Shown piece after piece: positions 1 to 10,662 of a stretch of 64,000 nucleotides of DNA. This DNA comes from Ecdyonurus torrentis (taxonomy: Eukaryota; Arthropoda; Insecta; Ephemeroptera; Heptageniidae): NCBI GenBank assembly GCA_949318235.1, contig OX439128.1:40922478-40986477 (forward strand), in the 5' to 3' direction. Position numbers and translations under genes: made by a program. The notes beneath the pieces were generated by a model, which worked only from the letters and a program-made list of their open reading frames with translations, made no database searches and was not told the DNA's origin. How positions within the stretch are numbered: the first letter of the stretch is position 1; every line of letters starts with the position of its first letter.

Positions 1-510
1 TCTCTCTAATTTATCAATAGCCTACAGTAACCCATTCGCCCACCCAACCAGTACTGTTGTTCCCCTGCTTCTATATCAACCTAGCAACAATACTTTATAC
101 ATATATAACTATTATTCCCTCTAGGGCAATATGAGGTTATAATATTATTTATTATGTTGATTTCATTACTGTTCTCTCTCTCAAAATTCATTTAACGTAA
201 TATTATATAATGTAAATATATATTATTTGTGACAATATATATAATAATTTTATATTAGATTATGTTTAGGATATGATATATATACACAGTATACATTCAT
301 CCTATATAAAATAGAATGAAAAGGATAATCCAATATCTGTTAAAAAGGATTATCCTTTTATCATATTCTTCTATTGTAATATAATAAAGACTTTTTATTA
401 TATTGAATTGCATATAGGTTTAAGTTTATATGCTTCCATGGTTCGTTAAATATATGATAATAGAACAAATTGCGCAATATAAAAGAAAACTATATAATTT
501 TATTCAAATT

Positions 511-515
<5 letters not shown>

Positions 516-572
<57 letters not shown>
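516..572. repeat. (TA)n microsatellite left of TIR element
   Basis: A nearly pure TA tract that ends exactly at the transposon's CAGTGG terminus. Confidence 0.9.
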
Positions 573-575
<3 letters not shown>

Positions 576-2679
576 TGGCGTAGCCAGGGGGGGGGTTTTG
601 GGGGTTCAAACCCCCCCTGTGGATTTGGAAAATATATAAAAAATATATAAAAATCGAACAAAAATTGTGCAACAAAAATCGTATTTTAGGAGAAAAAATC
701 TTAAAAAATTTCTCGCTTCGCTCGAATATGTTAAATGTTTAGTTTTTACTAATTTTACATTCTCCACTGATACATAGTACATCGGTATAGACACTATATT
801 AGCTTTAAAGCTATAATATCAAATATTTTATAGTATTATAACCAAATGCGAGTAACTAGCTACGTTTTTTATTTAACTGTAAATTTTCTATTTTAACATT
901 TTCTATTTCTAATAAACAAAAATATTTATAAAAGTAAAAACTATCCAGTTTTCAAGCATATTAAGTTTATACTAGTCCATATTCGATGATTTTTATTTTT
1001 GTGTTGTTGCAAAAAGTAAAAAAAAATGCAAAAAGATAAAAAACTTGATCCCTATTAGAGACATTCTTTACAATTTCCCTTATAATTTTTCATTAGTTTC
1101 TTGGGGTTTATTTCAAATTCACCAGTTTTGTGCCGACTCACAGTATATTATACAGTAGTCCATCTCCTATAGCGGGAATGTCAGATCGAATGCGCGCCAT
1201 AATTCAGACTGGGTGAAGTTGTCAGAACTACACGTAACATTACTTCAAATTACGGCTTCTAGTTCTGTCACCTTCACCCAGTCGGAATTATGGCGCGCAT
1301 TCGATCTGACATTCCCGCTATAGGAGATGGACTACTGTATCATCTACTGTGGTGCCGACTTATATACTCATTCTCTTTTTAAACTGTTGCTAACAAAAAT
1401 AGTTTAAAAATACAAAAATGCAAAAAAAAAAAAAGTATTAAAAAATAAAGAGCTAAGGTAAATATTTTTTAAAGATATGAATTAGTTATTACTTATTACC
1501 ATAATATTTGAAATTTTTGTTTTATCATAAAAAGAAATCACCAGAAGCAGAAGTGACATATAGTAGATTACCAAAAGAACAGGGCAGGACAACGTTAGCC
1601 AGTTTCAGAAAGAAAATACTATGAAGAAGTTAATTTGATATAGCAAAAATTGTGTACAAGAGATGCTGAAATTCTCTCTAATTTTGATTTATTTTTATTT
1701 TTCCGTAAAACAATATTACCTGATGAGTGTGATCACTGATGAGTATATAGTATACTTTTGAACTAAAAAAAATAATAATAATAAATAAATAAATTAGACT
1801 AAACGGACAAAATTACAGTGCTGTGTATAAAATACGACGAAATCTAAACTATAAAAAATGAAAAAAAATGAAAATGCGTTCTATCAATGATTTGAAGCTC
1901 AAAATTATTTTGAGGTTGTAATTTTGAATTCCTTATTAAAAATGATCTTTTAACAATGTAACGTAAGAAATTTCTTTCAGTAACGTTTACTGATATATTT
2001 TTAAAGTTTCTATGTACTTCGGGTTGCGGTCATCAGGTGTTTTATGTACTGCGGGCTGCGTAAATGCAGTGCTAAAATGAAATACAGTCAATACTGTAAT
2101 TCATAATTTTTAGTTAGTTTGAAACTAATTTTTCTATTTTAAAAAATTCTTTAACAAAATGCACTCTTATAAAAAAAAATTTGAGCTTGAAAATATTAAT
2201 AGAATGTGAGATCTGTATTCTTTTATTTCGTCAAAGGGGTTGCCCGATTTAGATTAGATCAATTTAACTTATTTCTTTCTTTCATTTTTATTATTATTAT
2301 TATTTTTTTTTTTTTTTTTGCTTGCCATATTTTGTTATTGAGCTACACCACTCCATAATCCCAGTCAATACATTGACTAAATATCAAAAAGTTTTGTCTC
2401 TAATATAAAATATTAATAATGTACGTAGCAAGGAAAATGTAGCAGTTTTAATTTTTGTATTGTCAAAAGCAAATTCACATTTTGGCACGTCCAAAATCTA
2501 CAAACTAAATTTTGCCTCATTTAAAATCAAATGCATTATAAATACATTTCAAGTGCAAATTTCATCAAAAAAGGGGCGTGGCCTCAAAAAATTTCGCGCC
2601 TGCGGCGGGCTTTTGGGGGCTTCGCCCCATCGTTTCTATCCTGAACCCCCCCTGTGGTAGAATCCTGGCTACGCCACTG
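573..2679. mobile_element. Non-autonomous DNA transposon with 16-bp terminal inverted repeats
   Basis: The left end reads CAGTGGCGTAGCCAGG at 573-588 and the right end is its exact reverse complement at 2664-2679. Inside each end are G/C homopolymer blocks with a shared (A)ACCCCCCCTGTGG motif in the same orientation. Both sides are flanked by (TA)n, so a TA target or microsatellite insertion is likely. No transposase ORF is visible. A CAGTGGCGTAGCCAGG terminus is widespread in non-autonomous elements of invertebrates. Confidence 0.65.
1153..1337. mobile_element. Hairpin MITE with TA target duplication, nested in larger element
   Basis: Two arms of about 75 bases are almost perfect reverse complements (both begin CAGTAGTCCATCTCCTATAG), with a spacer of about 30 bases. 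TA flanks it at 1151-1152 and 1338-1339, as in Tc1/mariner-type insertions. The high arm identity suggests it is young. Confidence 0.8.
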
Positions 2680-2682
2680 ATA

Positions 2683-2705
<23 letters not shown>
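2680..2705. repeat. (TA)n microsatellite right of TIR element
   Basis: A short TA tract starting at the transposon's right end, followed by a T run. Confidence 0.85.
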
Positions 2706-2713
<8 letters not shown>

Positions 2714-2816
2714 TTTTAACGTGTATCTATATAGCTTTATGTAGCTTTTATTATATGTTTGTAAAGAAAAATAAATTTACTAATGCGTATTTTGTATTTA
2801 ATTTGTTCGGTTCTAG

Positions 2817-2966
2817 CGGATTTAGCAAACGAAAATACATCAGATGGCAACTCAGAACACAACTCTTCAGGTGATGAGGATTCACAATTAAGGTTACGTT
2901 TAAAACGTAAATTACAACGCAACAGAACATCATTCACGAATGAGCAGATTGAAGCACTTGAGAAAG
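2817..2966 (+). CDS. Pax6: Pax6 exon: linker and homeodomain helix 1
   Basis: The acceptor is TTCTAG|CG and the donor is AAAG|GTGAGA. The exon encodes the acidic linker followed by [16 protein letters not shown] and homeodomain residues up to K18. It ends in phase 1, splitting the codon for E19. The upstream exon is not in the window. Confidence 0.92.
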
Positions 2967-4162
2967 GTGAGAAAATTACCTTGGTTATATAATTTTTTTC
3001 CTCAATATACACGCGAAAGAATAAATTACGTAATTTATGCTTAATTTATGTCATTATAGTATAATTGTTGCTAAATTAGAATAACATAAATAATCAATGA
3101 TCATGCTATATACTATAAATAATATTTACATATTTATACTACATTTAACACAGTTTTGATGCTGTATAGTGTATAGCACAAATATTGCTAAAAATATGCT
3201 ATCATAACTGATTATTTATATTTGTCCGTATGTAAATATAAATTTTAACATTAATCTGATGTGATATTTTAAGTAAATTATCCATGTAAAAAAAGAAAAA
3301 AAAATTGGGTGTATGCAATGGGTGTTCCAAATTGAACTTCAAGCTCCTCCATTAGGTATATGCATTTGTGTTCCAAAGTCATACACTTTTAATGTACAAA
3401 AGTATGTGCCTCCAGTTCCCTTCCCCCAATAGTGCTCCCGTGCACTCTACCGTCCTTCAACGTCCCACTATTAACATATATGAATTAATCAAAAATACCC
3501 ATCGATGTGCAATGCATTTTGCATATTTATTAGATACAGATTGCATTTAGGCACTCTAAAAAAGACAGAATGAACAGAAAATTATCTATATATCTTTCAT
3601 GTATTTGAATTCAATAAGAGAAAGACTGTATAAAAAGGACATTTTAAATTATATAAAAACAAAAACAAGATAAATTATAAAATAGCATGGTAAACTATAA
3701 TTGCTTGTTTATCTTTTAAATAAAGTAACAGGTTGTCAAGTATGACGTTAGAATGAGAATAAGTAAAAGTTTTACTATCCTGTGGTATATGCAACCGGTG
3801 CAGCTTAAAATACAGAATAAAATACGTACGCGTGGAATAGCGAGTATAAATATTTAAAATTTTCTTTCATTTGAGTTTTCAGTATTTTTAACTTAAACTT
3901 TTAATTAATTTTATTTTTTTGGTTTTCGTTTTATATAATTAATTTTACTTTTTTTTTTTTACCCAATATGCAGCTATTATAAATATTAAATTGAAAACTT
4001 TTAATGTTTGTTTTCTATATGTTTAAAGTATATAATATGAATTTTGATAAAATTTACTTAAAAAGATGAAAATGAACTTTGCAAAGAGAAATTCTAAGAA
4101 AAAGAAGAGAGAGAGAGAGAGAGAGAGAGATGAGATTGGATTTTAAAATGTTTTTGACATAA

Positions 4163-4196
<34 letters not shown>

Positions 4197-4533
4197 ATTT
4201 TAAAGGCTATCATATTTTGCTTGACTCGCTCTTTCTTACTATTTAATATAAATTTATAAAAGACAAGATGACGAATGTAATATAAAAGGGTTACGTACTT
4301 AGTCATAGTAAACGGAAATTTTAAGTCCTTAAGGCGTTATATATACACTACACAGAGTAATATAAGAGGAGCTATCTTGTTCTTAAAGAAAAAGAGAAGA
4401 AAGATATATACACAAGAAGGGAGTAAAATCAGATCTGGAACTATATATATATTTTTTTTCTTGAACCAGCGAATCACAGAAAACAAGAAAGAGACTCTTC
4501 TCTCTCTCTCTCTCTCTCTTTTACTTTAAGTAG

Positions 4534-4599
<66 letters not shown>

Positions 4600-6288
4600 C
4601 AAGAACTCTGTAGTAAAGCTAAGGAAAAAGTCTTCCTTTTTCCCATTCTGCCCCATAGCAAAGAACAAATCTCGTTGCCTACGGGTTTAATTTCGCTTCT
4701 CTTGGGAGACGAATCCCGCCCAAGTAAAAGACTTTTGGGTAGTTTCAAAAAGAGAGAGAAAAGAAAAGAAGAAGAAGGGGAAAAAAAGAAAAGAAAAAGA
4801 TATATAGCAAAAGAGACAACCAAGACAAGAGATGATTCTCGTTTTTGTTGCTTTTGGTTTTTATAACTTTGCTTCTTTTTCAAGTAACCTTAAAAAAAAA
4901 CTTTAAACTGATCAAACAAAAGTGAAATTTTTATATAAAAGCAGTAGATTAAATATCAAAGTTTTCTTGAAAATTTTGTTAATGAAAATATAATATATTA
5001 ATTTTGTTCAAAATTAAATAGTCAAAATTTTATTTATAAATATATATAAACTTTATATTATTTGTTTTAATTTCTAATTTTAATTAACTCGAAACTTCCA
5101 TATAAATAAATTATTATGAATCAAAACTTTTCATAGATTCATTCATAAAACAAATGATATATCATATAACTCTATATCATTAAACAAATAACAAGTTAAT
5201 AAGATATATTTATATTTATTAATAACTTATCTGCATAGGTGGCATAGGAAAATAAATCATTTGTCCAGTTTAAAACCATTATGCAATATTTTTGAGAGCA
5301 TTGATGCTGTAAATATGTTGAATTAGTATCTCAAGTATGTATGAGAAAAATAAAAATAACCAAAAATTAAGCGATTTCCCAAAGAAAATTAGCTTAAATG
5401 AAGTTTGTTATATGCTGATCAATGTTATTCACTACTCCAGTATGGCCTTCAAGTGCATTAAGAGTGATTTCATCCGCATACACCCTATACGAGTAATTAA
5501 GTTATTTCCACAATATAAAGATATGACTTTTGTATATTATATTATGATTGTGATTTCAACAATGAATGAAGCTGCCTGAGAGATGACGTAGGTTTCGTAT
5601 GTTCTGATTTTGCAGAATTTGAGAGAACCCATTATCCAGATGTTTTTGCAAGAGAGAGGTTGGCAGAGAAAATTGGACTTCCAGAAGCAAGAATCCAGGT
5701 GAGCATCAAAAATCTTTCTTAATTATATAATATTAATGGTAGTTAATAATTGTATATTTAATTATTGTATACGTTAACTTATTTTATTATTGTAACACAT
5801 TATTAGCTGTGCAATTTTTAATATTTTGTATGTCCTGTTCATATTGAAAACAATATTTTCACTGTAATAAATTTGATTTCAAAAGGATTGAAAACTTCAT
5901 GCAATCAAATTTATTGAACAATGCAAATATTACGAAAAGTAAACAGGTTGAAAAATAATTTTCACTCTTTTTTAATAAAACGTATATTTTCATATATTTT
6001 TTTTACGGTGTTAAATAAATCAACATAAAAAAAATAGTGTTTTAAGTTTCAAGTATATATATTCACGCTATCCTTAAATAAAAAAAAAATTGGTGCTGCA
6101 GCTAATAAATTTATCTCTTTTTAACGTAAACAAGTAATAAATTGAAATAACAAATTAAAACTAATCTTTTAAACATGCATGATTTGTGGATTATATGTAT
6201 AACAAAAAAGTTTTAGTTTACTATATAGTTTACTTTAGAATCTATCTATACCATTATTTGCTTTATTTGGTGTGCTAATTTTTATGTG

Positions 6289-6339
<51 letters not shown>

Positions 6340-8131
6340 TTTGGCGTAAGAAGAGGTATAACATTTTGTGATATAAAACTTCACTGACGCGTTTGTTTGT
6401 TTGGCTTGAAGCCATTTTAGACGTGTTTATTTATTTATCTAATTTTTTTTATTAAGAGAGAAAACAAAGTAAAAAGATAGAAAAAGTTGTAATTCAGCAA
6501 AATCGTATCAAAAACGAGAGCAAATAAAAGTCGCGTCGTATAATGCTATATGTAGTGATTGTGGAATTCAGCAAGATTTAATGCGACAAACATAAAAACC
6601 TTTATTTATTTTTTTATTCTTACAAAGGTATACACTGTAGTTTATATGTATATACATCAAAACAGAGTATTCTATATATGCTCAAAAGCAAAACTCGTCC
6701 GATAGTCTTTTTAAGCCATTTTATCAAAATCCATTACAGTGATGTATAGAAAATCTAAGAGTAATTTAGATAAGTAACTGGGTAGTATAGCTTTTGATGG
6801 AGAGAGAGATATCATTCCTTGCTCCCTCTCATGTGGTTTTTAAGCAAAACAACACCGCAAAACGTCCGTCAGAAGCAAAAGTAAGCACTATGATGAATGG
6901 AGAGAGAGAGAGAGAGAATAAGTTTTAGGTTAGGATGTTTTTGAATAAGTTCATTCTACCATGACTTAAACGCAAAACTATATAGAATTTAATACACCTT
7001 GTTTATAATATTATTGTTTAATGATAACTCACTGTAATAAACGAACAAACATAATAAATAACATTTAATTATAATTTCTCAACTTCAACGGAATGATGCA
7101 TATACACATAGATCATAATATCAAAATATAATTATTGTTTGTCTTACAACATGAAATATTATATAGTCAACTCATATGCATATTAGCAGTTCACATCAAT
7201 GTGTTTTATTTAGTTAGTATATAGTATATTATATGTATACATTAATTATAAAGATTTAGTTATTATTAGGTGTATTACTATACTCATGCTGTATGGATAT
7301 TGGATACATAAGTAACACAAAAAATACTGACTTAATACTGAAAAAAAAATGAATGAAAGATCCTATCTATATGAAAAAGTGTTTGTTATAAAACAAAAAC
7401 AATATATATATGGAATCAGCATGCAACTTAATAACAATTAATATTGAGATATTTTTATTCTAATTCTAAGCTATTGAGTTATCCTAATATCTTTGTATTT
7501 AAAATTATTTAATTAATCAACAACAGGAAACTTTTTTTTGTTTATTATAAATATAAGTATTTTTATTTTTCCATAATTTATATTATAATTTTTATTTTAT
7601 TTAAAATTATTATACGTAGACATACACAATAGACAGGCAGTATATTAATACAAAGCACTATACAGTATACAGTATACTACAAATTCACATACATATAACA
7701 CGTGAGAGTTTGAAGTAAATTGATGGTCTATCCAATTTGTATATGGCTAATCCATTTGGAAGCAGGCAACCTTGTGTGTGATGTTCGGGTGCGCACTCCA
7801 ATCAGATTACAATCATCAAGGGAGACAGGGAGGTAACGAGAGAGAGGAGAGAATAATAATTGTTAGCTCCAAATATAAAGGCAAAAAAATAAATTATATT
7901 CATAATACACTTTTTCACTACAATTTTTATAAAACGTATAAAAATTAGTAAAATAATAATAATAAAAACATCAAACTTTTGTATGTTATAAAATAGGATT
8001 TATAAGAGTAGGGACAAGCTGGTTGCCTATCTATACAGGGGCTATACAAAAATTTAGGATTTATCTCAATTCTAAAACTTTTGTACTATTTACATTATGG
8101 AAAAAAAGTACCTTTATAAAACAGAACGTGA

Positions 8132-8228
<97 letters not shown>

Positions 8229-10662
8229 GTATATAAAACGACTGACTAGCTGGCTTAAAGTGGAATGCGAGTAGAGAAACAAAGAGGAAAAAGGAGAGAG
8301 AGAAAGAGAGAGAGAGTTGGTTATTTGGCTTTTGTCAGTGATGTTAATTACTCAAACAGCATCACAGCTCGACGCTCGCGTGGTCGCAACGAGAACTAAT
8401 ACAATACTCAATTCACAGAAAGCTTATTTCAAAGCCATGTACCTTTTTGTGATTAAAATAAAGCGAATTAGCTACAAAAGAGAGACGAGGGAGTTTCGAT
8501 CATTCATATGTGTTTTTGTACATATATACGTATATTATTAAAAAAAAAAAAAAAAAAAAAAAAACGAACGTAATTTTATCAGGGAAATGAAAATACTGCT
8601 ATTAGTCTTTATAGAAATTGCATATTTATCTTCAAATAAAAGCGAGTAGACAGAGACGAAATTATATTACTAATTTTATGTATATAAAAATATATTTTTG
8701 ATGCTAGTAATATTTTGCAAATATAAAATAATATAATAAATATATAATTTTAAAAGATATCTCTAATTTTCCTCTAAAATAGCAACAATAAAATAATAAA
8801 AAAATAATTACAACTTTTTCAATTTTAATTACTGTTTTTTTCATTTCTTTTTTCGGGTTATTTTAATTTTTTGAGCCAGATTTTTTTCATTGTTTTAAAT
8901 TTCTTTTCTTTCTTCTACTTTCATTTTTTTTTCTGGAAAGATAATTGATATAATCATTTCAATTATTTCTAAATTTTTTTGTTTTTTTTTCTTTTGTATG
9001 AAAAGGTCTGGTTCAGTAATCGTCGTGCAAAATGGCGTCGAGAGGAAAAACTTCGAAATCAACGACGCGCGGTAGAACAAGTTGGTGGAGTGACCTCTTC
9101 GAGCGCCGCTGCCGCTGCGGCTGCTGCTAGTCGTCTTCCTATCAATCCTGGTTTCAACTCAATGTATCCCTCTATTCCACAGCCTATTGCTACCATGGCG
9201 GATACCTATAGGTGAGTCATCAACAACCACTGCAAATTTCGACAGGCAACATAATTGCAAGAAACAAAACTCACGAGAAAGCATTTTTATAAATTAATTA
9301 TATTAGTTATAATATATAAGTTATAGAATTTTTGATACATAAACCGTTGCCAGTTTTTAATTTAGTCATCATTTATATTCATTTTCAGTTAAAGTTTTAT
9401 AATTTTTTATCACACAAAGATCTTAACTCAAATTTTTAAAAATTTTCAAAGTAGTCCTATCCGATGTGTCCACTAAATGTATTCTAAATTATGTATATAG
9501 TTCGATGTCAACGAGCTTGAGCAGCATGAGTGGAAGTTGTCTACAACAACGAGACCCGGCCACTGGGTATCCCTACATGTTCCACGACCCTCTCTCGTCA
9601 CTCAGTTCAACGTACAACTCTCGTGCGGCTGCTGCTGCTGCAGCCTGCAATCCTGCTGTTGCTGCTGCAGCTGCAGCGGCACATCAAGCTCAGGGTGCGG
9701 TTAACTCGCATCACTCCGCGGCATACGCTGCTACCGCAACCTCAGTGACCTCGGCATCGACAACAGGAACTGGTGAGTTGACCTCGTGTGATAATTATAC
9801 AAGAATTATGAACGATTTATATCTACATCAACTTTACAAGTCATCACAACAACAAATATCATCGTCCCTTCAAAAATAATTTTAGAACATCGGAAAAAAA
9901 AATTGAAGAATTTTTATTTTTTATTTATTTTATTATTTTTTTTTGTTACTGCAATTTTTGTCTGCTCTCTTGTACCTTAATATCGTTCATTTTATTGGTT
10001 TTATTATTACTATACAGGATTGTTATTATTTAGAAAAGTTTAAGATTGGTAATGGGAGATAAATAAAATATAGTTAAGGTTGGGCCGACCATTTGATCCC
10101 ATTTGAATTTTCAATAATTTTTTATGAGAAAAGTTGCAGCAATATTGTCTTGAATTTATAACTATCATCTAGATTGGATTTAACAGAAATTATAAAAAAA
10201 TCCCCAGGTCTCAATTTTCATTGGCACCCCAAAAAAACTATATTTAAAATTTTTTTAGGCCATCTATTGACAAGTTTAGGAACTAGGTATAACAAATTTT
10301 CCGATATAGTTTTTTCTGTGTTGGGCTTAATGTAGACTCACAAATCAAAAATAATTTAATAGATTTTGTATTGTTCTAGATGATAGTTATGATTTGAGTC
10401 AGCTAGGTTAGATATTTTGCCCGTAATAAAGGAAAATAGTTTCACCAAGAGATGGCACCACTGTCGCCGACACCCCTAATGGTCTGCCCAACCTTAAGTA
10501 GGAGACACTTAAAAAAATTTGATATGCCTTATAAAAAATATTTTCTATATTTTTGTCGTATCATTTGTTTTAGGTGTCATCTCAGCAGGAGTATCTGTGC
10601 CAGTACAAATCCCAAGTCAAACTCCCGACCTCACGTCTAACTACTGGCCTCGGATTCAGTGA
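2817..10662 (+). CDS. Pax6: Pax6 (eyeless/toy) transcription factor, 3' part, 5 exons
   Basis: Partial gene: join 2817..2966, 5616..5698, 9006..9211, 9501..9772, 10574..10662; the first two bases finish a codon begun in an upstream exon. The visible part is 265 residues. It has an acidic linker ([18 protein letters not shown]), a complete 60-residue paired-class homeodomain with F8, Ser50 (WFSNRR), N51 and R53, then [15 protein letters not shown]. After that come two poly-Ala runs and a Ser/Pro/Tyr-rich region with [29 protein letters not shown] and [10 protein letters not shown], and a C-terminus ending YWPRIQ. Introns cut the homeodomain in codon 19 and between residues 46 and 47, the latter a classic homeobox intron site. 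In Pax6 proteins the homeodomain binds palindromic TAAT sites and the C-terminus activates transcription in eye and brain development. The paired domain must lie left of the window. I cannot tell ey from toy orthology without a tree. Confidence 0.93.
3028..3240. repeat. Dispersed repeat, copy A
   Basis: This stretch shares GTAATTTATGC, ATTTATGTCATT and TTGTTGCTA-type blocks, in order, with 55448-55630. The two halves also look weakly like an inverted repeat (ATAAATAATCA near 3085 and TGATTATTTAT near 3210). It is probably an old MITE. Confidence 0.45.
4104..4193. repeat. (GA)n and (CT)n pair forming an inverted repeat
   Basis: A GA tract at 4104-4130 and a CT tract at 4164-4193 are 33 bases apart and complementary, so they can pair as a hairpin. 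Confidence 0.85.
4498..4597. repeat. (CT)n then (GA)n inverted pair
   Basis: A CT tract (4498-4520) is followed by a long GA tract (4540-4597). Spurious SLSLSL/RERERE ORFs arise here. Confidence 0.85.
5238..5283. repeat. Copy of a 45-base dispersed repeat
   Basis: GGTGGCATAGGAAAATAAAT, then CATTT, CCAGTTTAAAACCA and TAT recur with few differences at 24604-24650. It is one of at least two copies in the window. Confidence 0.6.
5616..5698 (+). CDS. Pax6: Pax6 exon: homeodomain residues 19-46
   Basis: The acceptor is TTTTGCAG|AATTT and the donor is CCAG|GTGAGC. The exon encodes [16 protein letters not shown] and on to EARIQ, covering helix 2 and the start of the recognition helix. It ends in phase 0 at the conserved 46/47 site. 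Confidence 0.94.
6292..6335. repeat. (A)44 homopolymer
   Basis: A long pure A run. It could be the tail of a retroposed sequence, but I see no SINE body upstream and no flanking duplication. Confidence 0.9.
8135..8228. repeat. (TA)n microsatellite
   Basis: About 90 bases of TA repeats with a minor interruption at the right end; it makes spurious YIYIYI ORFs on both strands. Confidence 0.95.
9006..9211 (+). CDS. Pax6: Pax6 exon: recognition helix and first poly-Ala tract
   Basis: The acceptor is TGAAAAG|GTCTGG and the donor is TATAG|GTGAGT. The exon encodes [19 protein letters not shown], an Ala8 run, [19 protein letters not shown] and IATMADTY. It ends in phase 2; AG plus T from the next exon gives Ser. 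Confidence 0.93.
9501..9772 (+). CDS. Pax6: Pax6 exon: transactivation region with Ala-rich tracts
   Basis: The acceptor is GTATATAG|TTCG and the donor is ACTG|GTGAGT. The exon encodes [39 protein letters not shown], two Ala-rich runs either side of CNPAV, and a Ser/Thr-rich stretch. The frame stays open through the donor for another 35 codons (see the read-through entry). Confidence 0.9.
9773..9879 (+). CDS. Pax6: Possible alternative Pax6 C-terminus by intron read-through
   Basis: If the donor at 9773 is not used, the frame continues for 35 codons to a TAA at 9877-9879 and adds a Tyr/Ser/Gln-rich tail (NDYTRI-like start, then [16 protein letters not shown]). Its base composition looks coding, unlike the AT-rich intron that follows. 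The spliced form ending YWPRIQ matches known Pax6 proteins and is clearly the main one, so this is a hypothesis only. Confidence 0.25.
10078..10493. mobile_element. TTAA-flanked 416-bp MITE
   Basis: The ends are GGTTGGGCCGACCATT at the left and its reverse complement with one mismatch (AATGGTCTGCCCAACC) at the right, with TTAA directly outside both (10074-10077, 10494-10497). TTAA duplication is the mark of piggyBac-type transposition, though some other families also use it. No coding capacity. Confidence 0.75.
10574..10662 (+). CDS. Pax6: Pax6 terminal coding exon
   Basis: The acceptor is TTTGTTTTAG|GTGTC. The exon encodes [20 protein letters not shown] followed by TSNYWPRIQ and a TGA at 10660-10662. 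This is the conserved Pax6 C-terminal peptide (VPVQ...YWPRxQ) and fixes the end of the gene. The surrounding ORF in another frame is a shadow. Confidence 0.93.

Larger units (their letters stand above)
1..2816. other. Pax6: Pax6 intron, 5' part of window
   Basis: Non-coding AT-rich DNA upstream of the homeobox exon. It is dominated by the TIR element at 573-2679. I see no paired-box exon, and the sequence before 573 shows no recognisable feature beyond AT-rich simple sequence. Confidence 0.7.
2967..5615. other. Pax6: Pax6 intron within the homeodomain (codon 19)
   Basis: It holds a dispersed repeat (about 3028-3240), GA and CT microsatellites at 4104-4193 and 4498-4597, and a 45-base copy of another repeat at 5238-5283. 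I recognise no exon. Confidence 0.75.
5699..9005. other. Pax6: Pax6 intron at homeodomain 46/47
   Basis: AT-rich intron with an A44 run (6292-6335), a long TA tract (8135-8228) and an A run near 8541. A GC-richer patch lies around 8365-8400. No exon or transposon termini were recognised. Confidence 0.75.
9773..10573. other. Pax6: Last Pax6 intron
   Basis: The first 107 bases stay open in the Pax6 frame. The rest is AT-rich and contains the TTAA-flanked MITE at 10078-10493. The acceptor lies 76 bases after the MITE's right TTAA. Confidence 0.8.

Noticed and set aside
3368..3550. 60-aa ORF in a GC-richer stretch of a Pax6 intron
   Set aside because: No homology recognised, no splice context; perhaps an old TE fragment.
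4521..4883. 120-aa ORF, minus strand
   Set aside because: Low-complexity Lys/Ser/Leu sequence over a GA/CT repeat and A-rich DNA; no domain, and it lies in a Pax6 intron.
5337..5579. 80-aa ORF before the second homeobox exon
   Set aside because: AT-rich, no recognisable domain and it ends before the acceptor; treated as intron.
6292..6335. A44 run as a SINE or processed-pseudogene tail
   Set aside because: No body sequence or flanking target duplication could be seen.
8023..8282. ORFs rich in YIYIYI or IYIYIY, here and at the other TA tracts
   Set aside because: They are translations of (TA)n microsatellites on both strands.
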